Part shown: positions 50,236 through 59,941 of the stretch, in pieces
Numbering within the stretch: the first letter of the stretch is position 1
How the letters are laid out: every line of letters starts with the position of its first letter
Assembly (NCBI GenBank): GCA_951640165.1
Contig: OX621258.1
Coordinates: forward strand, 7,339,501-7,403,500
Reading direction: 5' to 3'
Length of the DNA stretch: 64,000 nucleotides
Origin: Pseudoips prasinana
Lineage: Eukaryota; Arthropoda; Insecta; Lepidoptera; Nolidae
Translations under genes and position numbers: made by a program
Notes under the pieces: model-generated
The model's database searches: none
What the model was told of the DNA's origin: nothing
What the model saw: the letters and a program-made list of their open reading frames with translations, nothing else

Positions 50236-51360
50236 AATAACAATCCATAATGCACTTTTAAACTTTAACAGGTATTAACGGGACTAATACCTGTTAACAA
50301 TGTTCATATATAATTATCCATAAAGGAGAAGGAAACTTCTGGGCCCAGCAGTTAACTAGTTGAAATGTGAATAAAAAAATCCGTTACCTATATTTTTCTA
50401 AAGGAAATCACAAAATATGGTATCATGTTTCTATCTAGGAAGCGAGAAAACTTAAATTAAGTTATGAAACGAGATAATCGATAAAATAATGATGAATTAC
50501 TCGCAATCGATTAAGAATAAATCGGTAAAATCTCAGAACATGTTTGAAAATCGAGTGACAAGTGTTTTTCATGGAATCGATTCATAGCGGATCGTATTCC
50601 TTTAAATTTTCTTCGGGCAGCACTTCTCTGCCTGACAGCCTTTACATACTCTTTGACTGTCACTCGTTCGTTGTCTTTCGTTTTAAGTACGCACGTATTT
50701 TCCATGTTTTATTTGTGGTTTTCTTCGACTGTAGTGACTGCCCGGGGCGCGGGGGATCCAAACGTGCCAGATCTTCGACATGTCACACTCTCCATGCATA
50801 AAACCATAACACAACCGAAGCCATTCAAAAATCTTTTGTAAAAAACTACAATGTTATAATTTAACCTCACTCTTACTATACTTCATATAACTTGATTCCT
50901 GGATAGCCAAATTTCACCAACATTTCAGTGAGGTCTTGTTATTATATCCTCTCACAAATAAGGCTAGTTTGATTCAGTTAACACCTGGGCCCAGGAATGT
51001 ATAGAGTCATTTCCTTCTCCTTTAATTATAGCGCAACTTGTAGAAAGTTCACAAACTGTCTACAAGTTTCACTATAACGTATCAATAAACATTTCTTTAC
51101 ATTATACAACATGTAACGTAATTGACGCACTACCTGAAAATATTTTGTTCAGAATCCTTTACTGAATCGATTTATATCATTTTTAATATAGGTAATTTTT
51201 TATTCCAAAATAATTAAAAGTACGGAAATTATTGCCATATCAACCCTGTAGAGTCAAAACCAATTGAAATGGACCGTAAGTCAAAGTAATAAGACTTATA
51301 AATCGCAGTTTTATTTGTATTCATACAAATTTCATCATTCAATACAAAATAAAGAAAAAA
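50236..51360. other. Unassigned DNA; one unassigned open frame
   Basis: A minus-strand frame at 50511-50705 (MENTCVLKTKDNERVTVKEY, then VKAVRQRSAARRKFKGIRSA) has plausible residue use but no family that I recognise and no splice or start support. The complementary strand is also open. I leave it uncalled. The rest is AT-rich. Confidence 0.3.
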
Positions 51361-51662
51361 ACTTGAGAGGTGTCAAGGGACACCCGGATGGAACGAAGTT
51401 ATTTCTTATTATTTATTATGTACAAAAAACCTGTACACACTCAACAAAAATAATCGTCGCCACACCGCACTGTTCAATGTGAAATAGAAATGAAAATATC
51501 TGGCTTGCTTTCTATAAGAGAGAGAGGGAGAGAGAGAGACAGAGAGACAGACAGAGAAACATGCGCACGCCGCACAGCTGCAAAAAGTGTCGTGACAACT
51601 TTTCGTAAGAATTTTTTCCGTCTAGCCCCCTTTCACAACGCGCGATAAGGAACTTCGTTCCA
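51361..51662. mobile_element. Repeat family C, full length
   Basis: Acttgagaggtgtcaaggga to aggaacttcgttcca, with the expanded GA/CAGA microsatellite and the gcacgccgcacagctgc segment. It parallels 45459-45754 closely. Confidence 0.8.
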
Positions 51663-51819
51663 ATAAACTTTATTGCAAGAAACTAACTTATTAAATAACA
51701 ATGCATATATATGTTAAATTAAAAATTCAATGAATGTAGTATGATTACAACATAATATTCTAATTGGGGTGTTTGCGGGTGTGCGTTAATTACGTTACAT
51801 ATTGTATAGATATACCAGA

Positions 51820-51945
51820 CTGCACATGTGGTGCAGTGTAGACAGTAATCTCTCCACTTCATGTCGCGTGTTCGATTCCCGCACTATCCGTGTCGGGTGT
51901 GCTATGTGTCTATTATATGTTTGTATTATAGGTACCCCCACACAT
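51820..51945 (+). repeat. SINE S3, diverged and truncated
   Basis: Head cacatgtggtgcagtgtaga, B box tgttcgattcccgc, then tgtgtctattatatgtttgt. Body reduced. Confidence 0.6.
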
Positions 51946-51954
51946 GAATTCATT

Positions 51955-52190
51955 TGACGGGTCTGTTGGCGTTGTTGGTTCGATTCCCACCCAGGACAGA
52001 TATTTGCGTGCATGAACATGTCTGCTTGTCCTGAGTCTGGGTGTAATTGTCTATATAAGTAGATATGTATTTACAAAAAAAACGTAGTAAATTTAGTATA
52101 TCAGTTATCTGGTTTCCATAGTACAAGCTCTGCTTAGTTTGGGATCAGATGGCCGTGTTTGAAGAATCCCAGGACATTATTTCACTTGTG
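51955..52190 (+). repeat. tRNA-derived SINE S2, head deleted internally
   Basis: Gacgggtctgttggcgttg joins directly to gttcgattcccacccagg, so the A-to-B box interval is lost. The body and tail are complete (tgcatgaacatgtctgcttg, gcttagtttgggatcagatg). Confidence 0.75.
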
Positions 52191-52321
52191 TGGGCGCTGT
52201 TTTAAAATAATCAAATACAAAATGTCGCTTATACACAAACCGATATATCATACTCGCAACCACCAGCGAACACTAGCGTCCTTCATAATTTTTTGTTTGG
52301 ATTCGTATCAAAGAAAATCCC

Positions 52322-52575
52322 TTTCACCGTAGCCTAGTTGGTAGTGCTCCTGTCTACGAATCTGGTGGTCCTGGGTTCGAATCCTGGTAAGTGCAAATAT
52401 TTGTGTGATGAGCACGAATGTTTGTTTCTGACTCATGGATGTTTTCTATGTATATAAGTATTTATCTATCTATATAAGTATGTATATCGTCGCCTGGTAC
52501 CCATAGTACAAGCTTTGCTTAGTTTGGGGCTAGGATGATCTGTGTGACATTGTCCCTATATATTGCTATTATTGT
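52322..52575 (+). repeat. tRNA-derived SINE S1
   Basis: A box tagcctagttggtagtgctc, B box gggttcgaatcctg, body gtgtgatgagcacgaatg, tail gcttagtttggggctaggat and an ATT-type repeat. Confidence 0.85.
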
Positions 52576-52699
52576 TATTTCCAATCGAGAGCGGCTGCCT
52601 ATCGGTGCATAAACGTAGAGCGACATTTAAACGTCCCAAAAACGCCCAACCCTCTCATGGATTTCCACGTCAGCAATCGCCCAGAGTCGGTTCGAATTC

Positions 52700-52879
52700 G
52701 GACTACAATTCTTTTAGTTCTTCTCAATCTTCAATTGTCAGGGATTCATTTAACTAATGATGTGCAGACGTTCTCTTTAAAAGTATCGCGGGTTACTTTT
52801 AAAGAGAACGTCTGCACATCATTAGTTAAATGAATCCCTGACAATTGAAGATTGAGAAGAATTAAAAGAATTGTAGTCC
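52700..52879. repeat. Inverted repeat, 86-bp arms, 8-nt spacer
   Basis: Arms 52700-52785 and 52794-52879 are reverse complements with one mismatch (52862); the spacer is tcgcgggt. The 64-codon open frame that ends within the left arm (52563-52757) is not supported as a gene. The phrase aaatgaatccctatatcgcg just beyond the right arm resembles the spacer region again. Confidence 0.92.
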
Positions 52880-52914
52880 ATAATATATCCACTTACCTAG
52901 GTAAATGAATCCCT

Positions 52915-53097
52915 ATATCGCGGTCTACTACCTTGTGTGAGCCATAAGTATTTGTTCTAAGCAATTATTAGTGTGACCCATAAGAACCAAGTTGTTCTTA
53001 GTCTAAGTGTACTTTGTGTCTCCAATTACCATTGCGGAATAAAACCCAGGACACGAAGTGGCGAACCGAATGTCTTAATTCCTGCGCCACACATGCA
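52915..53097 (-). repeat. SINE S3, diverged
   Basis: Minus strand head tgtgtggcgcaggaattaag, B box in decayed form (cctgggttttattcc), then gacttagaacaacttgg-type body. Internal duplication of the gtgacccataag region. Confidence 0.6.
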
Positions 53098-53202
53098 TTC
53101 TGGATGTGCTTTGTTTCTGTGAATTGCTTATTCGTACCCCCGCGATCCAGGACTTGAAAATATGTATTCTACTGCCGCCATTATCCAGTACAAAATTGTT
53201 AT

Positions 53203-53736
53203 TGGAACGAAGTTCCTTATCGCGCGTTGTGAAAGGGGGCTAGACGAAAAAAAAACTTGTGTGTACTTATGTACACGCGTTAGAAGTTATACTTCTTAAT
53301 ATACAACTTGAACATAGTTATCAATTTTCATACCACCTAGAACTAACGTCATGCTGTTATTTTTACGATGCGCGCGCATTCACTCTCATACATTTTCATA
53401 CCACCTAGAACTAACTTCATGCTGTTAAATTTTTTGGTGTCGGTGTGCGCGCGCATCGTAAAAATTCACTCTCATCATTTTTCTCCATCGCGCCAAAAGA
53501 AGTATAACTTCAAAAATTCTTACGAAAAGTTGTCACGACACTTTTTGCAGCTGTGCGGCGTGCGCATGTTTCTCTGTCTGTCTCTCTTATAGAAAACAAG
53601 CCAGATATTTTCATTTCTATTTCGCATTGAACAGTGTGGTGTAGCGACGATTATTTTTGTTGAGTGTATACAGGTTTTTTGTACATAATAAGAAATAACT
53701 TCGTTCCATCCGGGTGTCCCTTGACACCGCTCAAGT
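53203..53736. mobile_element. Repeat family C split by a family B element
   Basis: 53203-53254 (tggaacgaagttccttatcg to ctagacgaaaaa) and 53512-53736 (tcttacgaaaagttgtcacg to gtgtcccttgacaccgctca) form one family C copy in inverse orientation. The interruption is at a poly-A/T run in the middle. Confidence 0.85.
53255..53511. mobile_element. Foldback repeat family B nested in family C
   Basis: Complete family B ends: acttgtgtgtacttatgtac on the left and cgcgccaaaagaagtataac on the right. Removing it rejoins the family C host. Confidence 0.85.
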
Positions 53737-53887
53737 TTTTTTTCATTTCCTCCCTGGCTTTTGAGAATAGATTTTTTCCGCAAAAAGTCTCCTCTTTGGG
53801 TACCTAAGTCTGTTTAAATAGAAGGTATGACCAAACTCAAACATAGAGCCAGAAGATTTACCAATCTCAATAGAAGGCACATATATA

Positions 53888-54128
53888 CGGTCACCGTAGC
53901 CCAGTTGGTAGTGCTCCTGCCTACGAAGCTGGTGGTCCTGGGTTCGAATCCCGGTAAGTGCAAATATTTGTGTGATGAGCACGAATATTTGTTTCTGAGT
54001 CATGGATGTTTTCTATGTATATAAGTATTTATCTATCTATATATAAGTATGTATATCATCGCCTAGTACCCATAGTACAAGCTTTGCTTAGTTTGGGGCT
54101 AGGATGATCTGTGTGACATTGTCCCCAG
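53888..54128 (+). repeat. SINE S1 with 45-bp target-site duplication
   Basis: A full S1 SINE (A box tagcccagttggtagtgctc, B box gggttcgaatcccg) is flanked by an exact 45-bp direct repeat, 53843-53887 and 54129-54173 (atagagccagaagatttacc ... gaaggcacatatata). The host is an RTE-like relic (54173-54325). Confidence 0.92.
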
Positions 54129-54173
54129 ATAGAGCCAGAAGATTTACCAATCTCAATAGAAGGCACATATATA

Positions 54174-54332
54174 GCTCGTAGTAACTACCTACCGGCAGCT
54201 GAGGCAGAAAGTTTCACGAGTGAAGACTGATGATCTTGTGAAGGTCGCTGGAAGACGCTTGATGCGAGTAGCACAAGAGCGGCAATAGGCCGGGAAGCCT
54301 TCTCCAGCTGTTATGATGATGATGATAGTGTG
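54174..54332 (+). repeat. RTE-like LINE 3' end relic
   Basis: Gctcgtagtaactacctacc, gatgatcttgtgaaggtcgc, tggaagacgcttgatgcgag and the ATGATG tail give the RTE C-terminal pattern in degenerate form. Confidence 0.65.
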
Positions 54333-54334
54333 AC

Positions 54335-54665
54335 TGCCTCGTTGGTCTAGCGGTACCGTGTTCACCCGCAGAAAACGAGGTCCTGGATTCAAATCCGGTA
54401 AAAAGAAAAATTTCTCAGGATGAGCCCGAAGTCGGGGAGTTGGCGGTATTATATCCCCGTGCCTCGGAGAGCACGTAAAGCCGTCGGTCCTGTGCCTGAC
54501 CTCTTTCCGGTCGTGTCGCTAGGCGTCCCATCGGATCATGAGAGTGATGGAAGAGAAAGTGCTCCTGTGTTTGCGCACACAATTGAGCACTATAATATGT
54601 CCCGCGCAGATGGCTAATCTCTATTGAGACTGGCCACCGTGGCCGAAATTCGGCTAGGAGGACAT
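54335..54665 (+). repeat. tRNA-derived SINE S4, near complete
   Basis: Head ctcgttggtctagcggtacc (A box) and ggattcaaatccgg (B box), body gatgagcccgaagtcgggga, gcctcggagagcacgtaaag, tctttccggtcgtgtcgcta, gatcatgagagtgatggaag, tttgcgcacaca and end gagactggccaccgtggcc. Partial copies at 2336, 2905 and 13456. Confidence 0.8.
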
Positions 54666-54874
54666 TATTAGTGTGACCAAACTGCCGAAAATGAATGTCT
54701 GGTGAACAAATCAGCTAACTTGAAAAATATCGTCCTTTAATTACCTAGGTACTTGTTTCTTCATTCATTCATATTCTTTTTTTGCTGTAAAATTGGTATC
54801 TCCATTAAATTGACCATATAACTAAGTACAAGTAAGTCCTTACAACTTTCGTCCATTTGCTTCTTTATTGTAGG

Positions 54875-55000
54875 TATGGGCAGTGTTGTCTCTGGTGTCA
54901 GAGTTGTTCAAGCCGCCGAGGAGGTCTCTGACTTGGCTTAATGACAAAAACAGAAAGCTTAACGTGCCCTCCTAAGCTGGGCGACGCTCAGAAATCATAC
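54875..55000 (+). repeat. Dispersed repeat (TATGGGCAG...GCTTAACGTGCCCTCC)
   Basis: Fuller copy of the family seen at 23058 and 6895: gtatgggcagtgttgtctct, gttgttcaagccgccgagg, tctctgacttggcttaatga, gcttaacgtgccctcc, gacgctcagaa. Confidence 0.6.
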
Positions 55001-55214
55001 CAATTGTAGTTACCGGTGGCCCTTCCATCGTTCGGTGAAGCAGTGAAAGCGTAAGCTAACTGTGAACGTCATTACCTAAATAAAAGTTCACCCATCTAAA
55101 AACTGGCCGCGTGCTTAGAAGCTTTACCTCGACGATCACTTCCGAATCGGTGGGTGGAACGGTGGAATGAGTTAAATTATTGAAAAAATATATTGGTTCA
55201 GTTTTGTAATAAAA

Positions 55215-55442
55215 ATGAAAACTCGTAAAGACGAAAAGTCGTTTTTTAATAAACTCCCAAGTGATATGCAGAGTGACATCAAAAAACTATTGTCACCAAA
55301 AAAACGTCGAGCAAAGTCGTTGAAACGCGTCCCCCAACAAACTCTGTTAGACTTCTTTAAAATTAGCTGTTTAGGGCTCGCTGAATTGTGCCGCACACAT
55401 AGCTATACGTTACAAACGCAAACTTTACTTGTACCCACGTAG
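55215..55442 (+). CDS. Small basic ORF with a PIP-box-like motif (uncertain)
   Basis: 75 codons. Basic region KKLLSPKKRRAKSLKR (residues 23-38), then QQTLLDFF (41-48), which fits the PCNA-interacting consensus Q-x-x-[ILM]-x-x-[FY]-[FY]. Such a motif ends pogo/Tigger-type transposases and occurs in replication proteins, so this may be the remnant of a transposase C-terminus or a small genuine exon. The frame has a stop shortly before the Met. No partner exons, terminal repeats or promoter were found. Confidence 0.3.
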   Translation: MKTRKDEKSFFNKLPSDMQSDIKKLLSPKKRRAKSLKRVPQQTLLDFFKISCLGLAELCRTHSYTLQTQTLLVPT

Positions 55443-55974
55443 ATATTCCCTGGAAAATGTATTTTTATTTTAATGTGGCAACCCCAGTTGGGTAAGTTTA
55501 CGAAATTCCCCCGCGCAATACTGAGAGTTATTTAAAAAAAATAAGCTTCAAAATAGAACACCGGGATAGGGAGTTAGAACGTTTGAATTGAGAACGCCCC
55601 GAAGCGAGCGTACGCAGTAATGTTTGCAGCTGTATATAGTAAACTATTCCTTTCTCCCTCTGACTTGGGAGATGTTTGGATGGTGCTGTCTCAGGCGGGT
55701 GCGGAGTTAATCCGCTTATCTGCTGCCCGCACGCCGCGCCCCTCCACCCCGGCTGCTGCGCGTAACACGTCGCATTCTGCAATAAGTTTGCTTTTCATTA
55801 TTTTTTATTATTTTGTGTAATAATAGTGAGCTATAAAATACCTTTGATTTATAGTTATTGGGGTTATTAACGTTAGTGGCACGTGAAGGTGACGATATAC
55901 AGCATCAGATTTATAAGGTTATATTATGAAAATATATGAATGTATAACATATGTAGCCCAAAGAGCAATGGAAA
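55443..55974. other. Unassigned, with a GC-rich block
   Basis: 55680-55790 is GC-rich (ctgcccgcacgccgcgcccc, tccaccccggctgctgcgcg) and open on both strands, but shows no recognisable protein. It could be decayed coding or promoter-like sequence; I cannot decide. Confidence 0.35.
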
Positions 55975-56320
55975 GGGCTATGGTTGGAGTTTTTCTGCGA
56001 GATCGAATGCGAAATGATGAGATCCTCAGGTGAAACAAAGTAAGCGACATAGCCCAAAGAATTAACAAGCTGAAGTGGCAGTGGGCGGGGCACATAGCTC
56101 GTAGAACTAACGGCCGATGGGGCAGAAAGGTTCTTCAGTGGAGACCACGAACCGGAAGTCGCAGCGTGGGCAGGCCTCCTACAAGATGGACCGATGATCT
56201 TGTGAGGGTCGCTGGAAGTTGCTGGATGCGGATAGCGCAAGGAGAATGGAGATCTTTGGGGTAAGGCATTGTCCAGCACTGGGCGCCTTTCGGGTTATAT
56301 GATGATGATGATAATATATG
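55975..56320 (+). pseudogene. RTE-like LINE ORF C-terminus and 3' tail, longest copy
   Basis: The + frame reads AMERAMVGVFLRDRMRNDEI, a stop, then NKVSDIAQRINKLKWQWAGH, IARRTNGRWGRKVLQWRPRT, GSRSVGRPPTRWTDDLVRVA and GSCWMRIA, ending with a GATGATGAT tail. This is the C-terminal region of RTE-clade proteins common in Lepidoptera. In-frame stops and a small deletion near the end show decay. It serves as reference for the shorter relics elsewhere in the window. Confidence 0.85.
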
Positions 56321-56599
56321 TTATATTAAACCCATTCTCTGGTAGTATTCCTTCGAAATTACTTCTACGTCCCTTAGAAATGAGATATAGGTGATATTCG
56401 TGGATAATTTAGTGTTTAAAGATACATATAGGTACTGTTACCTATACTTATTCCAAAATAGGTACCTACCTACATAAAATAACAATAACAGCTATTCTTT
56501 AGATAAAAAAAACTTTATTATAAAGTCATCCTATACCTAATAATTAAATAAGCTTCATAAAGCTTACTATGGAATAACGCAGCTTTAAAATAAAGCTTA

Positions 56600-56689
56600 T
56601 TAGTCAAAGAGACGGAAGCCCATGTCGTCATCAGACTCCTCGGGTTCTTCCTCCTTGGCCTCGGCGATGTAGATGGCACTGATTTTCAT
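56600..56689 (-). pseudogene. Ribosomal stalk protein P1/P2 C-terminal fragment
   Basis: The minus strand reads IAEAKEEEPEESDDDMGFRL, F, D and TAA. The acidic tail ending SDDDMGF.LFD is the hallmark of the 60S stalk proteins P1 and P2, which recruit translation factors. The usual tail has Gly where this one has Arg (GFRLFD). Only about 22 residues match; upstream residues (MKISAIY) do not, and no alanine-rich hinge is visible. No poly-A tract follows, although AATAAAG-type sequence occurs 3'. This is either a 5'-truncated processed pseudogene or, less likely, a last exon. Confidence 0.7.
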
Positions 56690-56769
56690 AGGTAGGCAAC
56701 TCAGTGGATTGAAAACTTTGCTTCGAACAAAATACACAAGGTTAATGTTAATGAAGTGTACCCTATTTA

Positions 56770-56935
56770 CGTTCTGCGCGTTAATCTTTATAAAGCATAG
56801 CCTATGTGTTAATCCAGATGTCAGCTAACTCCATACCAATTTTCTTTAAAATCTCTCGGCTCCAGCCGAGACGTGATGAAGTAACAAACATACACACTCA
56901 CACACTCACAAACTTTCGCTTTTATAATATTAGTG
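56770..56935 (+). repeat. Dispersed repeat T, short form, head missing
   Basis: It starts gcgttaatctttataaagca then agcctatgtgttaatccaga, ctaactccataccaattttc and ends aaactttcgcttttataata. The ccccgcgg head is lost. Confidence 0.7.
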
Positions 56936-56995
56936 TGATGAAATAAAATCTCATAAGTGGACCTTCTTTGTGCAACGCAATAAAATTGACCCATC

Positions 56996-57044
56996 CTTAT
57001 TCCTTCTTTTATGGTAATATATTTATTATAAAAGAAGGAATAAG
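56996..57044. repeat. Inverted repeat, 17-bp perfect arms
   Basis: Arms 56996-57012 and 57028-57044 (cttattccttcttttat and complement) with a 15-nt AT-rich spacer. Confidence 0.75.
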
Positions 57045-57941
57045 TCTAGCAGTTTTCGATTAACTTTTAACATCCCTATTGGGCGATGTTAAAGGCATCT
57101 TCATTCATTTGGAAGATTCTACGAAAAAATATAAATAAATACTTAAATACTTAATCAAAGTATTAGTTGTTTTTTTTATTGTGATTATAAATGTAGGTAG
57201 ATTCAGTAAGTTTCTCAAAATACTATTAAGTGAATAGAAAAATTTTACTCACTCAATGAACTTTTTTGCAAAAACAGCTGTTCACTTATAATACTTCTTT
57301 TTAAACCAAGTTTAATGGCAAATTAAACAATAAACCCTACGTGCGCTCATCCTCTCTTACAGGAACTGATGATGTTTTTAAACTGCGATTGGCTGAATCC
57401 AAGTAGCTACCTATTTATATTGTCACAATGGGACTACTTGTCATTCACATGTAGGTACTTGATTTGAATGTCTTGTCTTTATTTACGTAGGTATATATAA
57501 CACTTTTCTCGGTGTCTGGGTGTCTGTACATATTATGTCGCGGGATCAGTTTACCGATTCGTGGCATAGATCAACTGATCCCGCGGGTCCAGCATGAGCG
57601 GAATAAGTGTACTAAAGGGCCCTAGATTGAAAATGAAAAAATCCCAACGGGGCGAGGGACATATAGGGATCTCTATATAGGTACTCTTTTTCGAAATGCT
57701 TTCGCCAAGAAATTGTCAAAGTGGTACTTTCTTATATTTCTAGTTTCAGCTGCTACTGAAAATTATTCTTGCCAGATAAATCTTAATACACTTTGCAGGA
57801 TGACCAAGGAATCGAACCGAGGATCTCAATATCTGCGATTAAATTAACATGCTACGAAGCTTGATAATAATAGTAATACATTCCACGAAAGGATGCATTT
57901 TAAAGTAGAGTAGTAAAGTAAAGCCTAGACATTTATTAAAT
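57045..57941. other. Unassigned AT-rich DNA with one inverted repeat
   Basis: 57539-57551 and 57573-57585 (cgcgggatcagtt and complement) form a 13-bp inverted repeat with a 21-nt spacer. No gene is recognised. Confidence 0.4.
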
Positions 57942-58335
57942 ACTAGCTGTGCCCCGCGGTTTTACCCGCGTCAAACTTTATAAATCATAGCCTATGTGTT
58001 AATCCAGGGTATCATCTAACTTCATACCATACATGCATAGACTCACGCCTGTTTCCCAGAGGGTTAGGCAGAGACAATGGGCTTCCATTTGGCACGATCC
58101 TTGCACACCTCTTTCGCATCATTTACTGCCATTATATTCTCGCAGGTTTAGGGTACTTCTGACCTGGCCCTTCTTGAGAACGTCTCCGATTTGGTCAGAG
58201 AATGTTCCACGAGTTCTTCCCCTTCCAAACCAAACTCCATACCAAATTTCATTAAAATCGCTCCAGCTATTTAGACGTGAAGAAAACATACACACTCATA
58301 CACTCACAAACTTTCGCCTTTATAGTATTAGTGTG
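57942..58335 (+). repeat. Dispersed repeat T split by a LINE fragment
   Basis: 57942-58029 (actagctgtgccccgcggtt to aacttcatacca) and 58234-58335 (aactccataccaaatttcat to tttcgcctttatagtattag) make one short-form T copy. The 12-bp phrase aactYcatacca on both sides is the target duplication of the inserted LINE end. Confidence 0.85.
58030..58233 (-). pseudogene. LINE 3' end (MLRWFGHLERM type) nested in repeat T
   Basis: It shares actcacgcctgtttcccaga, gggtacttctgacctggccc and ttgagaacgtctccgatttg with 47085-47400 and 1185-1425. 5'-truncated; only the last part of the C-terminus and the tail are kept. The flanking 12-bp duplication shows that it is a separate insertion. Confidence 0.8.
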
Positions 58336-58517
58336 ATTCTAGAAAATACGGAAGGCTCTATAGTTTCAGAATAGCCCTCCCCGCTATATATTACAAGAAG
58401 CGTCCGAGTACCTACTACGCTATATAACAACAATCGATCACTGAATTTCAACGATATCCATGGCACTCGATTTTCAAACCGATTGCCGTTACTTTCGTGA
58501 ATCGATTTTTAGTTTTT

Positions 58518-58835
58518 ACTAGCTGTGCCCCGCGGTTTTACCCGCGTTAAATTTTATACATTATCACAGCCCCTCTCCCGTAGGCGATAGCGTAACAATA
58601 TGTAGCCTATATGTTGACACGACCTCTTAGTAATTTTCATGCAAAATTAGAAGTAAATCCATGCAGTACGTTTTGGGTTTAGCCCGGACATACATACAGA
58701 CAAACAGACACACAGACAAAAATGATATTTTTTGCTTCGATAGAGATTGTAGATCACGCCCCAAGTATCCTTAAAAATATTCAATGTACAGTTTTGACTT
58801 TCCTACGATTTTATTATATGTATTGAAGATGTATA
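58518..58835 (+). repeat. Dispersed repeat T, long form
   Basis: Actagctgtgccccgcggtt, cacagcccctctcccgtagg, gtagcctatatgttgacacg, gtttagcccggacatacata, cgccccaagtatccttaaaa, cctacgattttattatatg. Nearly complete. Confidence 0.8.
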
Positions 58836-59507
58836 GATAAGGTATCTTAATACATAATAGGTATGTACCTACTAGGAGCTCGAGGACGCGTGACGGAATT
58901 TGACGTGTCTTTGCTATTTTGTAATTTACCATAGAGAACATGTGTTTGCTATAGTGCTATAGTTCTCGTGCTAAGAAAGATTACCGTCGATCTAATGACG
59001 AAGAGACTTACCTTAGACTAAAATTACATTATTTTGGAAAAGAGCTGATACTTTCACACTGCTGGACCGATATTAACCAAGTATAACTAAAAACTACAGC
59101 AAGGATTATTTTAATTTAAATAATTTTCTTCGTTGAAGTTTCTGATTTTATCGTGGTATTAAAAACAAACAAGCATGTTAAATACCTAATATTTTCTCTT
59201 TATAATACTTTGGGTGACTAATACATTTGGCCTAAGACTACGAATATAACTTAAACATGTAAGCTAAGTAACCTAAACATTATTGTCATAAATTATATGT
59301 TAATTCTAAATGATTTTATACAAACCACAGATCTAATAATCTACATGTAACTACTTAAAAATAATTATCTATACTAGATATACTATATCTACCTATGCAT
59401 ATATTTACTATTATAACAAATCTAATTTAGTAGTAAAATAATTTTCTAAAGTCTAGAAATTTTGTTAAAACTTTAAATTAAAATTAAAACAAAACAACAA
59501 AAAAACT
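58836..59507. other. Unassigned AT-rich DNA
   Basis: No coding signal, repeat boundary or RNA gene is recognised. Confidence 0.35.
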
Positions 59508-59772
59508 GACCAAGTGCGAGTCGGACTCGCGCACGAATGGTTCCGTAGCATCTACAAAAACAAGCAAAAAAATTCACGTTTGTTGTATGAGAGCCCCCTT
59601 AATATATTTTTTTTTGTATTTGTTATTATAGCGGCAACAGAAATACATCATCTATGAAAATTTCGGCTGTCTAACTATCACGGTTCATGACCTGACGGAG
59701 CCTGGTGACAGACTGACAGACAGACAGCGAAGACTAGGGTCCCGTTTTACCCTTTGGGTACGGAACCCTAAA
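59508..59772. repeat. GGTTCCGTACCC dispersed repeat, near complete
   Basis: It begins actgaccaagtgcgagtcgg, actcgcgcacgaatggttcc and ends gggtcccgttttaccctttg, ggtacggaaccct. The ends share GGTTCCGTA in inverse orientation. Partial copies at 34203 and 46118. Class not settled; it may be SINE-like. Confidence 0.7.
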
Positions 59773-59941
59773 AATAGCATTCAAGTCACCATCTGCACAT
59801 TCCGAATAGTGAAGTCGAGCAATATTTAAGTGAAGAAAGAAATAAGACTGTTGTCTGAAAACTACCAAAAAAGACTAGCGCTGCATCCAAATCACTTGGC
59901 ACTGCAGTTGAATAGCCAGAAACATCCTAAACGCCTCAGAA

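Noticed and set aside
50511..50801. Minus frame 50511-50705 and plus frames 50562-50841 as a gene
   Set aside because: Residue use is plausible, but both strands are open, no family is recognised and there is no splice or start support.
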